Shown here piece by piece: positions 54,396 to 64,000 of a DNA stretch of 64,000 bases. Location of the stretch: assembly GCA_037833965.1 (NCBI GenBank), contig AP031356.1, positions 4,858,501 to 4,922,500 of the forward strand, written 5' to 3'. A model generated the notes under the pieces. It did not search any database and was not told where the DNA came from. It saw only the letters and a program-made list of their open reading frames with translations. A program made the position numbers and the translations under genes. Every line of letters begins with the position of its first letter. Positions within the stretch are counted from its first letter, which is position 1. The DNA comes from Marchantia polymorpha subsp. ruderalis (taxonomy: Eukaryota; Streptophyta; Marchantiopsida; Marchantiales; Marchantiaceae).

Positions 54396-54904
54396 CCTCC
54401 ACAAAAGATCGTAAATGACTATTTATAACTTACAGCCTAAATAAAAATTGAATAATGTTTTAAAATCTCAAATTAACATTTAAATACTTTTTTTCCTTTT
54501 TTGATCTTCTTAATAATAATTGATTAAAAGAATAGTTTTAAAAAAAATATGAATAGAAAACCGAGTGAATTATTATTTTTTTCCTTTTCATTCATTTTTT
54601 CATCTATTTAATTGAAACATTATTACATTTTTTCGTATTCATAACAAAAAATAAGTAAAAAAATTATTTCAAAAATATCGATTTTTTCCATAAATACATG
54701 TAAAATTTGAACCAAATGATTCTCGTTATTTTTTAATATATTTTTAACAAGTTTTACTGTATTATAAATGAAAATTTTCACAAGATGCAAACTCAAATTC
54801 AAACATACCTGATTTGATATGAAAAATATTTGATCTCCGAAAATAAATTAAAAAGTATGCTGTTTTATTAGCAGCAATCCATTTAATTTGAAGTCTTTAT
54901 TCTA
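54396..54904 (-). other. Probable decayed petB intron and psbH-petB spacer
   Basis: About 510 bp of AT-rich DNA between the psbH and petB relics. Plastid petB has a group II intron and a 6-bp first exon here; the length is compatible, but no intron domain can be read. Confidence 0.45.
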
Positions 54905-55065
54905 AGCTAAATAAAAATTCATCTAACAGAAGAGAGGAGTTTAAAACTTCTTAAATAACAACTGAAAGAACTGCAAGCCGAGCCATGATAATAGCCATGA
55001 GAGTAGTAGTTTTTCAATTAGGATTCAATTTTGCATATACTGAACTATGAATATAATTCATTGCT
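54905..55065 (-). pseudogene. psbH: psbH (photosystem II subunit) relic, plastid-derived
   Basis: Minus-strand translation gives SSVYAKLNPN.KTTTLMAII, then MARLAVLSVVI.EVLNSSLL and LDEF. The plastid protein reads ..[42 protein letters not shown], so the match runs over the transmembrane segment. A stop replaces the codon before EV. Confidence 0.85.
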
Positions 55066-55198
55066 TTTTTTTCAAACTTGTCATCAATTAGTTATGTAAC
55101 AATAAAACACATCAGATCAATTGAAATTTAAATATTCTTAATCTATTTTAGTAAAAAATATACATCAATTTTATGCCATCATTTTGAAACTACCTAAA

Positions 55199-55313
55199 AT
55201 GGAAAACTGCAGCTGTTGTCTCTCCTTTCATATCTTGCTTAATTGTAAGCTTTACACTAAATTTCATCAGTAGTCTAGTGATCTTAGAAATCAATTTGGA
55301 AAAAAATTAAGAC
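55199..55313 (+). pseudogene. psbN: psbN relic, plastid-derived, opposite strand
   Basis: Starts ATGGAAAACTGCAGCTG; one extra A shifts the frame relative to the plastid start META. The shifted frame continues with TTTCATATCTTGCTTAATTG (FISCLIVSFT-like), and near the end CTTAGAAATCAATTTGG (LRDPF-like). Its position between psbT and psbH and its opposite orientation are diagnostic of the operon. Confidence 0.8.
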
Positions 55314-55329
55314 AAATAGTCCTATGAGT

Positions 55330-55412
55330 TTTAATCACTAAGCTGCAAATAAATTTCCTTCTTAAGTATTTTAAGTCTGAAAAATAAAAAACGTGCAACT
55401 CTATAAAAGAAG
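55330..55412 (-). pseudogene. psbT: psbT relic, plastid-derived (weak)
   Basis: Minus strand KYVFLLL.SCTFFIFQT resembles the single-helix psbT (VYTFLLV.TLGIIFFAIFF). The match by itself is weak; its place between psbB and psbN supports it. Confidence 0.5.
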
Positions 55413-55430
55413 AAAAACATATTTTATATC

Positions 55431-55630
55431 TTATTTATTTTTTGGATGTACTAATATTAAAAATGCTCCAAACTTCACTTGAATATCTAAATCAGAATCA
55501 AAAGTTAACAAAAATAAAATATGAATAAGTTTGTGGCACAATTCCAAATTTAATCAATGAAGGAAAATTTTTTTTGAATGTAGCATGCTCAAAGTTAAAT
55601 TTACCTTTAAATATTTCCAAATGTAGTGCT
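55431..55630 (-). pseudogene. psbB: psbB (CP47) C-terminal relic, plastid-derived
   Basis: 55499-55431 reads DSDLDIQVKFGAFLILVHPK then NK and a TAA; the plastid CP47 end is [20 protein letters not shown]..., so the match reaches the stop. Further upstream, at about 55620-55570, EIFKGKFNFEHATFKK resembles EIFEFDRATLKS. The nucleotide sequence between also follows the gene with deletions. Confidence 0.8.
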
Positions 55631-57190
55631 TTTTTTATATTTAATCTTGATTAATTCCAAATTATTTTCATATTTTTTAAAACTTGATATAACGTAATAC
55701 ATTCTCAATCATTTAACAGTAAGGAAATTGTTTTTTTCCATAATTGTTCAATGATTGTATTAATATAATCCAATCTTAAATTAATAATCTATTAGTAAAA
55801 TCTAAATTTTCTTGATTTTATCTCAATAAAATTTTTTAATCAATTCAAATAAATTTTAACAAATCATCATAATTTCAAGAGTTTAGAAAAATAACCAAAA
55901 TTTGTGCTTGAATGAAATTCTGCCTTGGATATTTTGAGGTATGAAATGCATCGATTGATACACTCGTGCAGATTGGATGTTTTGAAAAATAAAAATTGTG
56001 GAAACAAAGCTTGCATTTCATAATTTATGTATATTGCAGTATTTCATTGATTTCTTTTAGTACAAAAAAATAACTGATTACACTACATAGAATGCTCACT
56101 TAGTGCAGTCAATAATGTAGAGTTGCATTTTTAGAAGCTTTAATTCAATCCATTATATATATTTAACTCTACATAAAAAAAATCAAATTTTATTTAGAAT
56201 AATGTCATAATTGAATGAATTTTTTTGCATAGATATCAATGATAAATATCAAAATTTATATTAAAAATAAATTATATCAAAAACTTTTTTGATAATAAAA
56301 AACATCTTTTACTGATATATTTTTCAATAGCTGATAATGTTTTTTGTGATATGTTTTGAATTGATATAAATTGAAAGTTAGATCAGAAATTCTTAAGCAA
56401 ATTTGTAAAATTACGTGTAGAAACCTTCGAGGCCATAAAACTTGGTACCATAGCGATACATCCCCAGAGACATTATCTCGCTCTCTCGTTTTTGACCTTT
56501 TGACCCGCAGATTTCGGGTTTTCTCTTTGCTTTGGCTTTGTACCTCATCGTGGGTCACATGTCACCAGAGGCAAACATTTTACTTCAAATCTGCACCCAG
56601 ACCATAACCATCAGCAGCTACCTAAGCCCACCCATGCTATGCAAATTACGTCTTGGTTGGATCTTGACAAATACTGCCCTTAGCATTGCTTGTGCCCACC
56701 CATGGAAAATTATTGTCACCCAAAACCCATGAACCCATGGGTGGGTTTGGACATGGGTATGTGCACCCAATGTTGGGCTCTGCATGTCACTCTACATATT
56801 AACGTGATGGAGATGATTTCCCATCAGCACATTCAACAATGGCAAGGAGATTCGCTGACATCCAACATGACGATCATGCTCGTAGTTCATGAGGAATCTT
56901 ATCCATGAAATATTAGACAGCTCGAGAATATTTACTCCAATTTGGGGATGAGGTAGATATTCTCTAGATTTGGTACCGAGTAATTTTGACCCAGTAGTTC
57001 TAGTGAGGCGGAGACGACCAAGACGTCGACTCTAGATTCTGCCTACTTCAAGAAGATTTCGTCTGTACAGCGTTAGCTTCGTTTGAGGGAGTAATGAGCA
57101 ACAGCTTCTAAGGATCTCGTCGCGTTAGATCTCGCGAGATCGTCGAATGGAGCAGCAGCAGTTAGTTATTTCGAGCCTGCAATCATTCCG
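55631..57190. other. AT-rich block, then mixed unassigned DNA
   Basis: AT-rich to about 56350 and possibly more decayed plastid DNA, though nothing can be read. From 56400 composition is mixed, with repeated ACCCATGG/CCCATGGGT motifs at 56625-56760 (at least five ACCCATG-type units in both orientations). No gene recognised. Confidence 0.5.
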
Positions 57191-57196
57191 CATTTA

Positions 57197-57415
57197 TCAA
57201 TGACCAGACCTGAAGGCCTCTTCTCCGAGCCAGGCTACATTGACACAATCAGCATCATCATCAGACGAATCATTCCCGAGTCTGAAGTGTGCAGAGTGAG
57301 AAGAAGTACTCTTCATCTTCGAGCGGATGATTGATTGTTGAAGGTATGACTCAATCCTCTTACATGCATCCTGTTTCTCCTCGTTACGCAACGTTTGACA
57401 TTGAAAATCCCTCAA
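57197..57415 (-). CDS. Possible terminal exon of an unrecognised gene
   Basis: After a TCGACAG acceptor (57424-57416), the frame is open for 72 codons in phase 0 to a TGA. The peptide has a helical, charged start (QTLRNEEKQDACKRIESYLQ), a Ser-rich patch and an acidic patch NDSSDDDAD, and ends EEAFRSGH. It looks like a real protein tail rather than noise, but no family is recognised and no preceding exon could be joined with confidence (a candidate donor AAT|GTAAGT lies about 70 bp upstream). Confidence 0.25.
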   Translation of the reverse strand: MRDFQCQTLRNEEKQDACKRIESYLQQSIIRSKMKSTSSHSAHFRLGNDSSDDDADCVNVAWLGEEAFRSGH

Positions 57416-60400
57416 CTGTCGATATTTTCAGTCTCAAGGCGCCATGAGTTTCTGAAAACTTCACATTCGTTCAAAAAACTTACATTGGTGCGAGATCAAA
57501 GTGGACAAAAGATTGCATATATCATGCTTGAGATACTTATCCAGTTGCCTTCACATCTATAGCCTGCATTCCAAGTATCATCACATTGGGGACATTTCTT
57601 GGGAACATGTGAAAACGTTTGGCCTTCTAACTACTACCGTGGTCCTGGATCACTCATTTTCCTCTGAATTCAAAGTGAAAACCGTCTCCTGAAACACATG
57701 CTGGATCATCATGACGCTCGGTCTCAGGACAAATTATCAGAGCAACTTGTGTTCATGTTTCTATAGAAACTTCACGTGAGGAGGCAGATGAAAGTAAATG
57801 AAATGATATGAACCATACATGCCCTTGACTTACAAGGACGAAACATTTCACAACTTGGTTCAATTTCTTTAACTGATTCATATCATTCAGTATTACAACT
57901 TTTCTGACTGAACTGATGGAAAGTCAGATACTCTTCATTGGTTCTTGCTCGAGAAATCAGTGTGAGAATCCATTCAGCAGTCCATCCTGTAGAATGGGTG
58001 AAGTCTGATGTTTGACACAGCGATGGAGAGAAGAGATCAACTAACATGAATTGCCAGGAGAGTGTTGTTGTGGACTCTCAGGTTATCAATGTCCTTGGCA
58101 GTAATCCAGATGTACATGCAGAAACTTGCTATTCAATACTCTGTTGAGTTATACGTTTCTTCACACAATTCTCCATTCTCCAGGACTTCAATCAATATTC
58201 GTGCTTAGGTGCTTCACTCAAGTTTGTGCTTCCCCTTATGAAGGACGTTGGTCGCCACGAGAAATGCTACTTTTCCCTTTGCCTCACTTATCATACAAAT
58301 GGGATAGCACGTTGACAAGGCATGACTTGCCTGCTGATAGATTTGATAACCTGAGGGTGCTAAGAGTTGTTTTCATAGGAGAATGCCACCGATTTGAATC
58401 AAGAGCAGCAACTATGTTGGCAAAAGTTTAGACATACTTGATTTCTCAAAATAATTGGTCATCTCGTATAAATTCTCCAGAGCTCAAATATCACTCTTTT
58501 GAACTGCTATCCACAAAGTTTCGGCTGCCGAGGAAGGCTATAATCCAAATGCGTCAGTGAGATCCAGTAAACGAATCGACTGCAGATACTTTCTAGCTGT
58601 GGTTCGGTTGCGAATCCGGTCGTGGTTCAGTCGACAATTACCATCTCTAGTATTTAGACACCATTTGAGGGTAAGTCAGGCCCTCACGACCAAAGATTTA
58701 CCACAACGTTGCCGCCTCTCCGAAGCTACTAGGTTTGCAGTAAGGTCAGTGACGAGCAGTGGTAATACGGTTTTTGAGAAATTAAGAAGGACCAGTGTCG
58801 AATTTGTAGCAAAATAAAGGCAGTCGAAAGTCCACAGTGCTTATCAACTGATTGAGAATATGGAGAATCAACAACGGGATATTCGAATTTCAGGGAATTT
58901 GGGCAACAAGAAGACAACAACAAAATGTCAGTAAGGTGGGATTCAGATTGGAGCTAGGCTTAAACTTGTATATCCAGTCCATCCGAGCTTATCTGGACAT
59001 GAAGGTCTGGTGCTATATGTCACTTGAGCATCACTAAGAGTACTGATTTGCGCAATAATCCTCTGCGCTGTGTCAGCAATAGTCTTTGAAGTGTTTACCA
59101 GCACTTTTTCAACGTAACTGCATAGTCAGCTACACAGCCATGTAACATCTTATCCATTACACTTTTGTGTGGATGCATCACTGAGTATAGAGGAATTTAA
59201 CATATGAAATCTTCTTTGGATTCAGTAATACGATCCCCTGTACCTCGACCAAACTATTATATGTAAGAACTAGTCAATGAATCGGTAAAGAGAAAAAGCA
59301 AGAAATTAGATTCTTAGAGGAACTGTCATCTGAGTCCATACGCAGGTCTGGGATGTAGAACCAAAGTCTGCCGTTATTCTTCGCAGGTTCTTGTGGATTA
59401 GTAGCGTGAGCACAACTCATGTCGTATTCATGAAACCTTGTCATTTGGAATCATTCCTTTTTCGACTGCAGGAGCTCCATGGTGTCATTACTCTTCACTA
59501 TCACTAGTCTTTCATTTGAGATGTAGTAAGAGAGTCTGAAGGTTAGAGTTGACATTTGGTCACATTCATAGTCATTATTGGCTCATCTAAAACCCTGTGT
59601 CCGCTCTCAGTTTTCATTCAGACTATCCAGCACTTGGAAACCACGACAAATTCATATGATAGCTCAAGTATCGTGTCTTGAAGGACACCGAATTCGGTTG
59701 TCGGTAAGGCAACACACAATGAGATAGTAAACACTCGGTCGGAACTTGCTCACTCGGAAGAAATCTCTTTTCATGAACTCTTGCAGTTCATTCAGTCACA
59801 CAGGAAAGCGAAAAAAATCATTCCATGTCTGTAGACAATCTTCATCGTGTGACGCCAGATGTAGAAGCACATTTACATTTTCTCTTGCACGTCCCCTATC
59901 CTGACTGTAGTAGGCACATATCTTTGTATGTCAGGTCTTCAACATCAATCTGCAGTCGGGAACAGAGCTATTCTGATCAGGAATTGCTGTCTTGAAGAAA
60001 CTGAAAGAAGAGTCCGTATTAAATTGTCCAGAGAGTCCCCCTATCAGATTGTCCAGGCTGGAACTTTAAAGGAGAATATCAGATTTTAGAAAAGGAGAAA
60101 CAGAAATGTAAACTTTTTTAACTGGGCAGTTTTGAGTCTAATTAGCATCTTCGTGAAATGAATCAAGTTTCTTTCCTGAGTTTACGTAGTTGAAAGAAAG
60201 CTGGCTCACAATTTATATCAGAGCTCTCAATGTGACTCTTGACGTTCGGTTGATCACCATGAACTGGTAGATTGTAGCTTGTCATATGCCTGGTAATTTG
60301 ATCTTATTTTTTATTGCAAGGTGATTGTTGGAGCTAGAGATTCGATTTGTGTCATTCACAATTCTTCATACGAATTGACGAGCATCGGCTGCCGTGACGG

Positions 60401-60593
60401 ATTTATTCGCTTCTTGCATGTAAGCCATCTGACGTCCATGTCAGAAAAAGAGATTCGTATCTCGGTCCGAGATTATGAAACGTGGATCGTGCTTGAAATG
60501 TCTATGAGCGTTTCTAGCTCCAAGGCATTGACATGAGTCTCCAAGACTAAAGACTAATTTCAGTCTCAAATGTTCTGCAGGTCGAGTCTGTCG

Positions 60594-60596
<3 letters not shown>
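57416..60596. other. Unassigned unique-looking DNA
   Basis: About 3.2 kb of intermediate GC. The longest frames (58126-58431 plus, 101 codons; 58557-58817 plus, 86 codons) show no recognised domain or splice-linked partner. No repeats of note. Confidence 0.5.

Positions 60597-60624
<28 letters not shown>
60597..60624 (+). repeat. (CT)14 microsatellite
   Basis: Uninterrupted CT dinucleotides over 28 bp. Such tracts are common in plant 5' leaders; no linked coding frame is evident. Confidence 0.95.
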
Positions 60625-60627
<3 letters not shown>

Positions 60628-61660
60628 CGTAATTTCACATGTTCCAGCTTGTTACATAATTCTAGCACAAAACAAATTTGAACAATCAAGGTATGGTTTC
60701 ATGAATCCATGAGAAGCGTCAAAGCTGCCCAGATAATCTGTTTCTAACAACCAGGATGGGCACCAGCTGTCGACTTGGAACTGCACAGTTCTGGATGCAG
60801 TTGGAAGACCGAACAATTACTCGTTTCCAAAGCTCCAAAAACAGAGAGGCGTCGATGAATCCCTCAAAATTTAATTCAATTCGAGGTGATTTCGAATCAA
60901 GGAGAGTTTTTGCAGGGGAAAGCAACTCGCCCTCCCTCCTTTAGCCAAAGCCTGAGGCAACAAAGACAGCGGTCAGCAGCTGTTCACAGAGGGCAATAGT
61001 CTACAGCGATTCTAGATCTGGATTTGACATCCCACGAGCATCAAACAGAATCTCTAGTGCACACCTCGTGATTGAGATCATGTCGTCAATTCCTGAGCCA
61101 AATGAGAGCCGACAATGTCCAAATCGAATGACAGACAAAAAGTGCATTCCCTCACTTGATAAGATGAGAAGAAATCTGACAGCTGGTGAAGGGTTGGGAC
61201 TCTCGATCAACGTACATCATGTTGAGCCCGACACGACACTCGCAGCGCGTGCAATCGTGCCTGCAGTCCCCCTCTCAGGGGCAGCTGTCATCTACTGCTA
61301 AATAGAGCTCACTGTAGACACATTATACGTACGTGGAGTAGCCAGCGTCTGTTCGCTCTCCTTTCCTTCCTGCTGCTGTATCGTCTGCATTCTCCGCACG
61401 GCTCGTGCCATTTCGTCAACTCACAAGCTGCACACGAAACTGGCCAAAGGCCAAACAACTTGCCGGTGAACTGAAGGTACCTCTGGCATCCAAGTCCTGA
61501 TCGATTTTGCCACAGATTCTGTTTGCTTCCCAGCCCAGCCCAGCCTCCCATCATGCACAGGTCCAAATTAAAGTCACATAAATTTAAAGATTGATTTTGT
61601 ATGGGAAGAGCGTCCGCTCCCACTGTCATGATTGAAAGCTTCAAGTCATTATTCACGACG
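60625..61660. other. Unassigned DNA
   Basis: Overlapping short frames on both strands (60756-60944 plus, 61068-61301 plus, 61309-61656 minus), none recognised. Confidence 0.45.
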
Positions 61661-62960
61661 ACTGCTCAGTCAGTCCGGTCAAGTCTCTGCTCTCTCTCAC
61701 TCACTCACTCAATCTCCTGTCCTCCTTCCCGCTCCAGGACAGCACTGAACTCTGATTCTGTGTCCAAGGAAAGCACTCCAAAGAATCCATAGGCATGAAA
61801 AGATGACGGTCCGAGTCTCCCACTGCGCATTGCGAACATTGTGAGGAGTACTGTACGTGGTACATTACGGAGAGTTCGCATTTTGCACTGCGTTGCGTTT
61901 CATACGACGACGACGACAGCTCTTCCATCACAGGTGCCGTATCGACCACATCCATCGCATCGACCGTATCGACAGTATGTACGTCGTGATGGTCGTCAGA
62001 TACTGTGATGATGCAAGTGCAGATATGATCGAGGGAGAGCAACTCAGTCTGTCAGATCGACCCCCGTCTCGTTGTCTCCGATGTTTGGCAGCAAGTCCGA
62101 TAATAATGCCGGACAGACATGATAACAACTCCCCCCCATTTCCCCCCGAGCCAAGACTAGCGATGGAGATCCATGCAAGACCGTAATCCCCGAATCTGCA
62201 TTTCGACCGTCGGATGGCCATCGGCCCGTCTGCCCCGAAGCTGAAGGTGCGTCGGAGTCTTGCCTCGGTCGTCGACTCGTTGCCTGTACATGAAGACCAG
62301 AGCAGGTCAACTTGGCCAAGGCACGCGGACCCAGAGCAGACCGAAGGATTGGAGAGGCTGCAAGAGTGAGCCCAGAGGGCCAAAAGGCCAGGCCGCTGGC
62401 GACCGCCGCACTCGGGACTCGGGACTCGCGGCGCGGAGCCGGATAGGAGAGAACCGCAAAAAGGCGGAGGACAGTCGGAGCGCTTGTCCTTTAGCTTCGA
62501 GCATGTGCAGCCGAACGTGGAAGGAAGGCCGTGAACTGGAGGCTCGACGTTTCCCGTCCTTTCTATGGCTAGCGACCGAAGCCTTCCCGCCGGTCTCGGG
62601 CGGGCATCACCGGTCACTTTCTAATCACGGCGAGGAGGGAGAGCAGTGCACTGACGGGACGCGTGAGTTGCCGACGTCTTGGGCGGACGGAGGGCGGCTC
62701 CTGAGTGGCGCCCTGGGTTCTCAGTTCGTTCGTGCATCGTTCCGCTCGGCGCCTCTCGGGCAGCAGTGACGGGCCACTTGGCGCCGTCCGATTGCTCTGC
62801 TAATCGTGTTCTCTGAACCCGCTTCCCACTAATTTGGAGCGGAGTCAGGGTGAAGTGATGGCCGAACTCCCAGCCGCGCAAGTCCGTCAGGTGCAGAACT
62901 GGGTAATGAATGTCCGAGGGTGTCAGGTGATTTGCTGCGAGGTGGCCACTGACCATGGTG
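61661..62960. promoter_or_regulatory. GC-rich island with pyrimidine patch, possible promoter
   Basis: GC- and CpG-rich with a pyrimidine-rich tract at 61686-61735 (CTCTCTCTCACTCACTCACT and on). Open frames overlap on both strands (61928-62617 minus, 229 codons; 62260-62769 plus, 169 codons), as expected from composition; their Arg/Ser/Pro-rich peptides match no known protein. It resembles the islands at 1.9 and 7.3 kb. Confidence 0.3.
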
Positions 62961-64000
62961 CTCATTGGACGCAGTTCGAGACTGGACTCGTCAAGGAACT
63001 AGGGTAGGATAAAGTCGCTACCCTATCCACGTAGAGTCTGAGGGTGAGCAAAGCATGGGCAAACTTTCCATCTGCAAGTTGGACATCCTTCACAGATCCG
63101 ACATAGATCCTCGAGGGGTTGAGTGTATTATTTATATTGTAGTCCACCACAGTAGTGAACCATGGTTGAATCTGAGCTTAAACGATAAAATAACATCTTC
63201 TCATCTGAGGAAAAGGTTTCAATATGAGTTGAATTTTATCCTGGTGAAAAATTCAATGATTATGTGAAAATTACATATGCAATACAATGCTACAGAAAAA
63301 CCTCTTCATAATCACAGTTTGTCCGGAGCCAGTTCTGTCCGCACTTTTCTGTACTTCTATCTTGTTATAATGAGGAAAAAAATCGATGCTTTGAACTTAG
63401 AAACTGGAAAACTGTGAAGACAAACACTATAAATCTTCGGAATATTCTCCACCCCACCGATTATAAGCATTCGTACTAGATATTATAAAATTTCATAAGT
63501 ATTGACGTAATAACCTGTAATTTTTTGAATGACACAGTGTTTATGTTTTAAGAAAAACATCGTAAATATAAATATTGAAAAATCTCTAGAAATAATTCCT
63601 TAGTTTTAATCAAAATATGACGATCTATGATTGTAAGAATATGAATACCTCATCAACTAATATTATAGATAGGAAAAGCAAAAACCATGCAAAGGATTCA
63701 AAGCCACCGTCAACATAAATTCACACTCAAAGCCAAAGTAAGCGCGGTTGAAGATATGGTTATTAGTTCTCTTACTCATGAAGTTTTTTGAGGAGATCGT
63801 CAGTCATCTTCGTGGTGAGTAAGTGTGGTGGCAATATTTCCAAGAAAAGCAATATGTAGAATGATCATTTATATGTTCCCCTAACATTGGAGTCATATAT
63901 ATGTATTTATTTATTTATTTATTTATATTTATATAAACACACACGAGGTTTTTGAGATGGAGTAGGTTTTAAATTCAAGCTAAAAGACGAAGGGGGTGAT
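62961..64000. other. AT-rich window end, no gene recognised
   Basis: Composition turns AT-rich after 63150. Contains a (TATT)n microsatellite at 63904-63925. Confidence 0.5.
63904..63925 (+). repeat. (TATT)n microsatellite
   Basis: Five to six TATT units within AT-rich DNA. Confidence 0.9.

Larger units (their letters stand above)
53771..55630 (-). other. Nuclear plastid DNA (NUPT): psbB end - psbT - psbN - psbH - petB
   Basis: On the minus strand this block carries, in chloroplast order and orientation, the end of psbB, a psbT remnant, psbH and petB. psbN lies between psbT and psbH on the opposite strand, exactly as in land-plant plastomes. All reading frames are broken and the sequence is extremely AT-rich, which fits long-term C-to-T decay after transfer to the nucleus. 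The outer borders are uncertain; a psbB upstream part may extend towards 56300 beyond recognition, and no petD follows. Confidence 0.85.

Noticed and set aside
56625..56760. Repeated ACCCATG units as telomere-like repeats
   Set aside because: The unit is not a plant telomere motif (TTTAGGG) and copies are dispersed, not tandem.
61928..62769. 229-codon minus and 169-codon plus open frames
   Set aside because: They overlap each other in a GC-rich island where stop codons are rare, have no recognised domains, and read as low-complexity translations.

Overview
The window looks like a nuclear segment of a land-plant genome. It contains a germin-like cupin gene, a clan-85-type plant cytochrome P450 relic, several plant Ty1/copia retrotransposon relics with tRNA-Met primer sites, spliceosomal introns with GT...AG borders, and a decayed copy of the chloroplast psbB-psbT-psbH-petB operon. 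A bryophyte such as a liverwort would fit the intronless germin gene and short introns, but this is an inference. Most of the 64 kb is transposon-derived or AT-rich and non-coding; confident protein-coding content is small.

Layout. 1-1.0 kb: relic of a pogo/Tigger-type DDE transposase. 1.9-2.8 and 7.3-8.4 kb: GC-rich islands, probably promoter or 5'-leader DNA, with unassigned sequence between. 9.26-14.73 kb (minus): the most striking locus, a gene reconstructed as at least eight tandem exons. Each exon carries one C2H2 zinc finger plus an acidic, low-complexity spacer, and the seven internal exons are all symmetric phase 1-1; a decayed ninth copy lies upstream. 15-19.5 kb: unassigned DNA with a possible 5' exon and a TATA-bearing region. 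19.6-24.98 kb: AT-rich. 24.98-28.99 kb (minus): a gag-only copia element with both LTRs and a matching 5-bp target duplication, interrupted by the 3' end of a LINE. 30.7-34.95 kb (minus): an older copia relic, itself interrupted by a possible hAT-type insertion. 37.8-42.4 kb (plus): a P450 pseudogene split by a rearranged copia fragment, with its haem-binding exon tandemly duplicated. 44.1-49.1 kb or beyond (minus): a third copia relic with gag, integrase, RT and RNase H parts. 50.41-51.09 kb (plus): an intact germin-like gene, the best single-exon gene here. 52.2-53.2 kb: near-perfect palindromes. 53.77-55.63 kb: nuclear plastid DNA. 56.4-64 kb: unassigned DNA with a possible terminal exon at 57.2 kb and a GC-rich island at 61-62.9 kb.

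Functionally only two loci look alive: the poly-zinc-finger gene, probably nuclear, and the secreted germin-like protein. Nothing indicates that they act together. The rest records transposition, exon duplication, organelle DNA transfer and small template-switch-like rearrangements.
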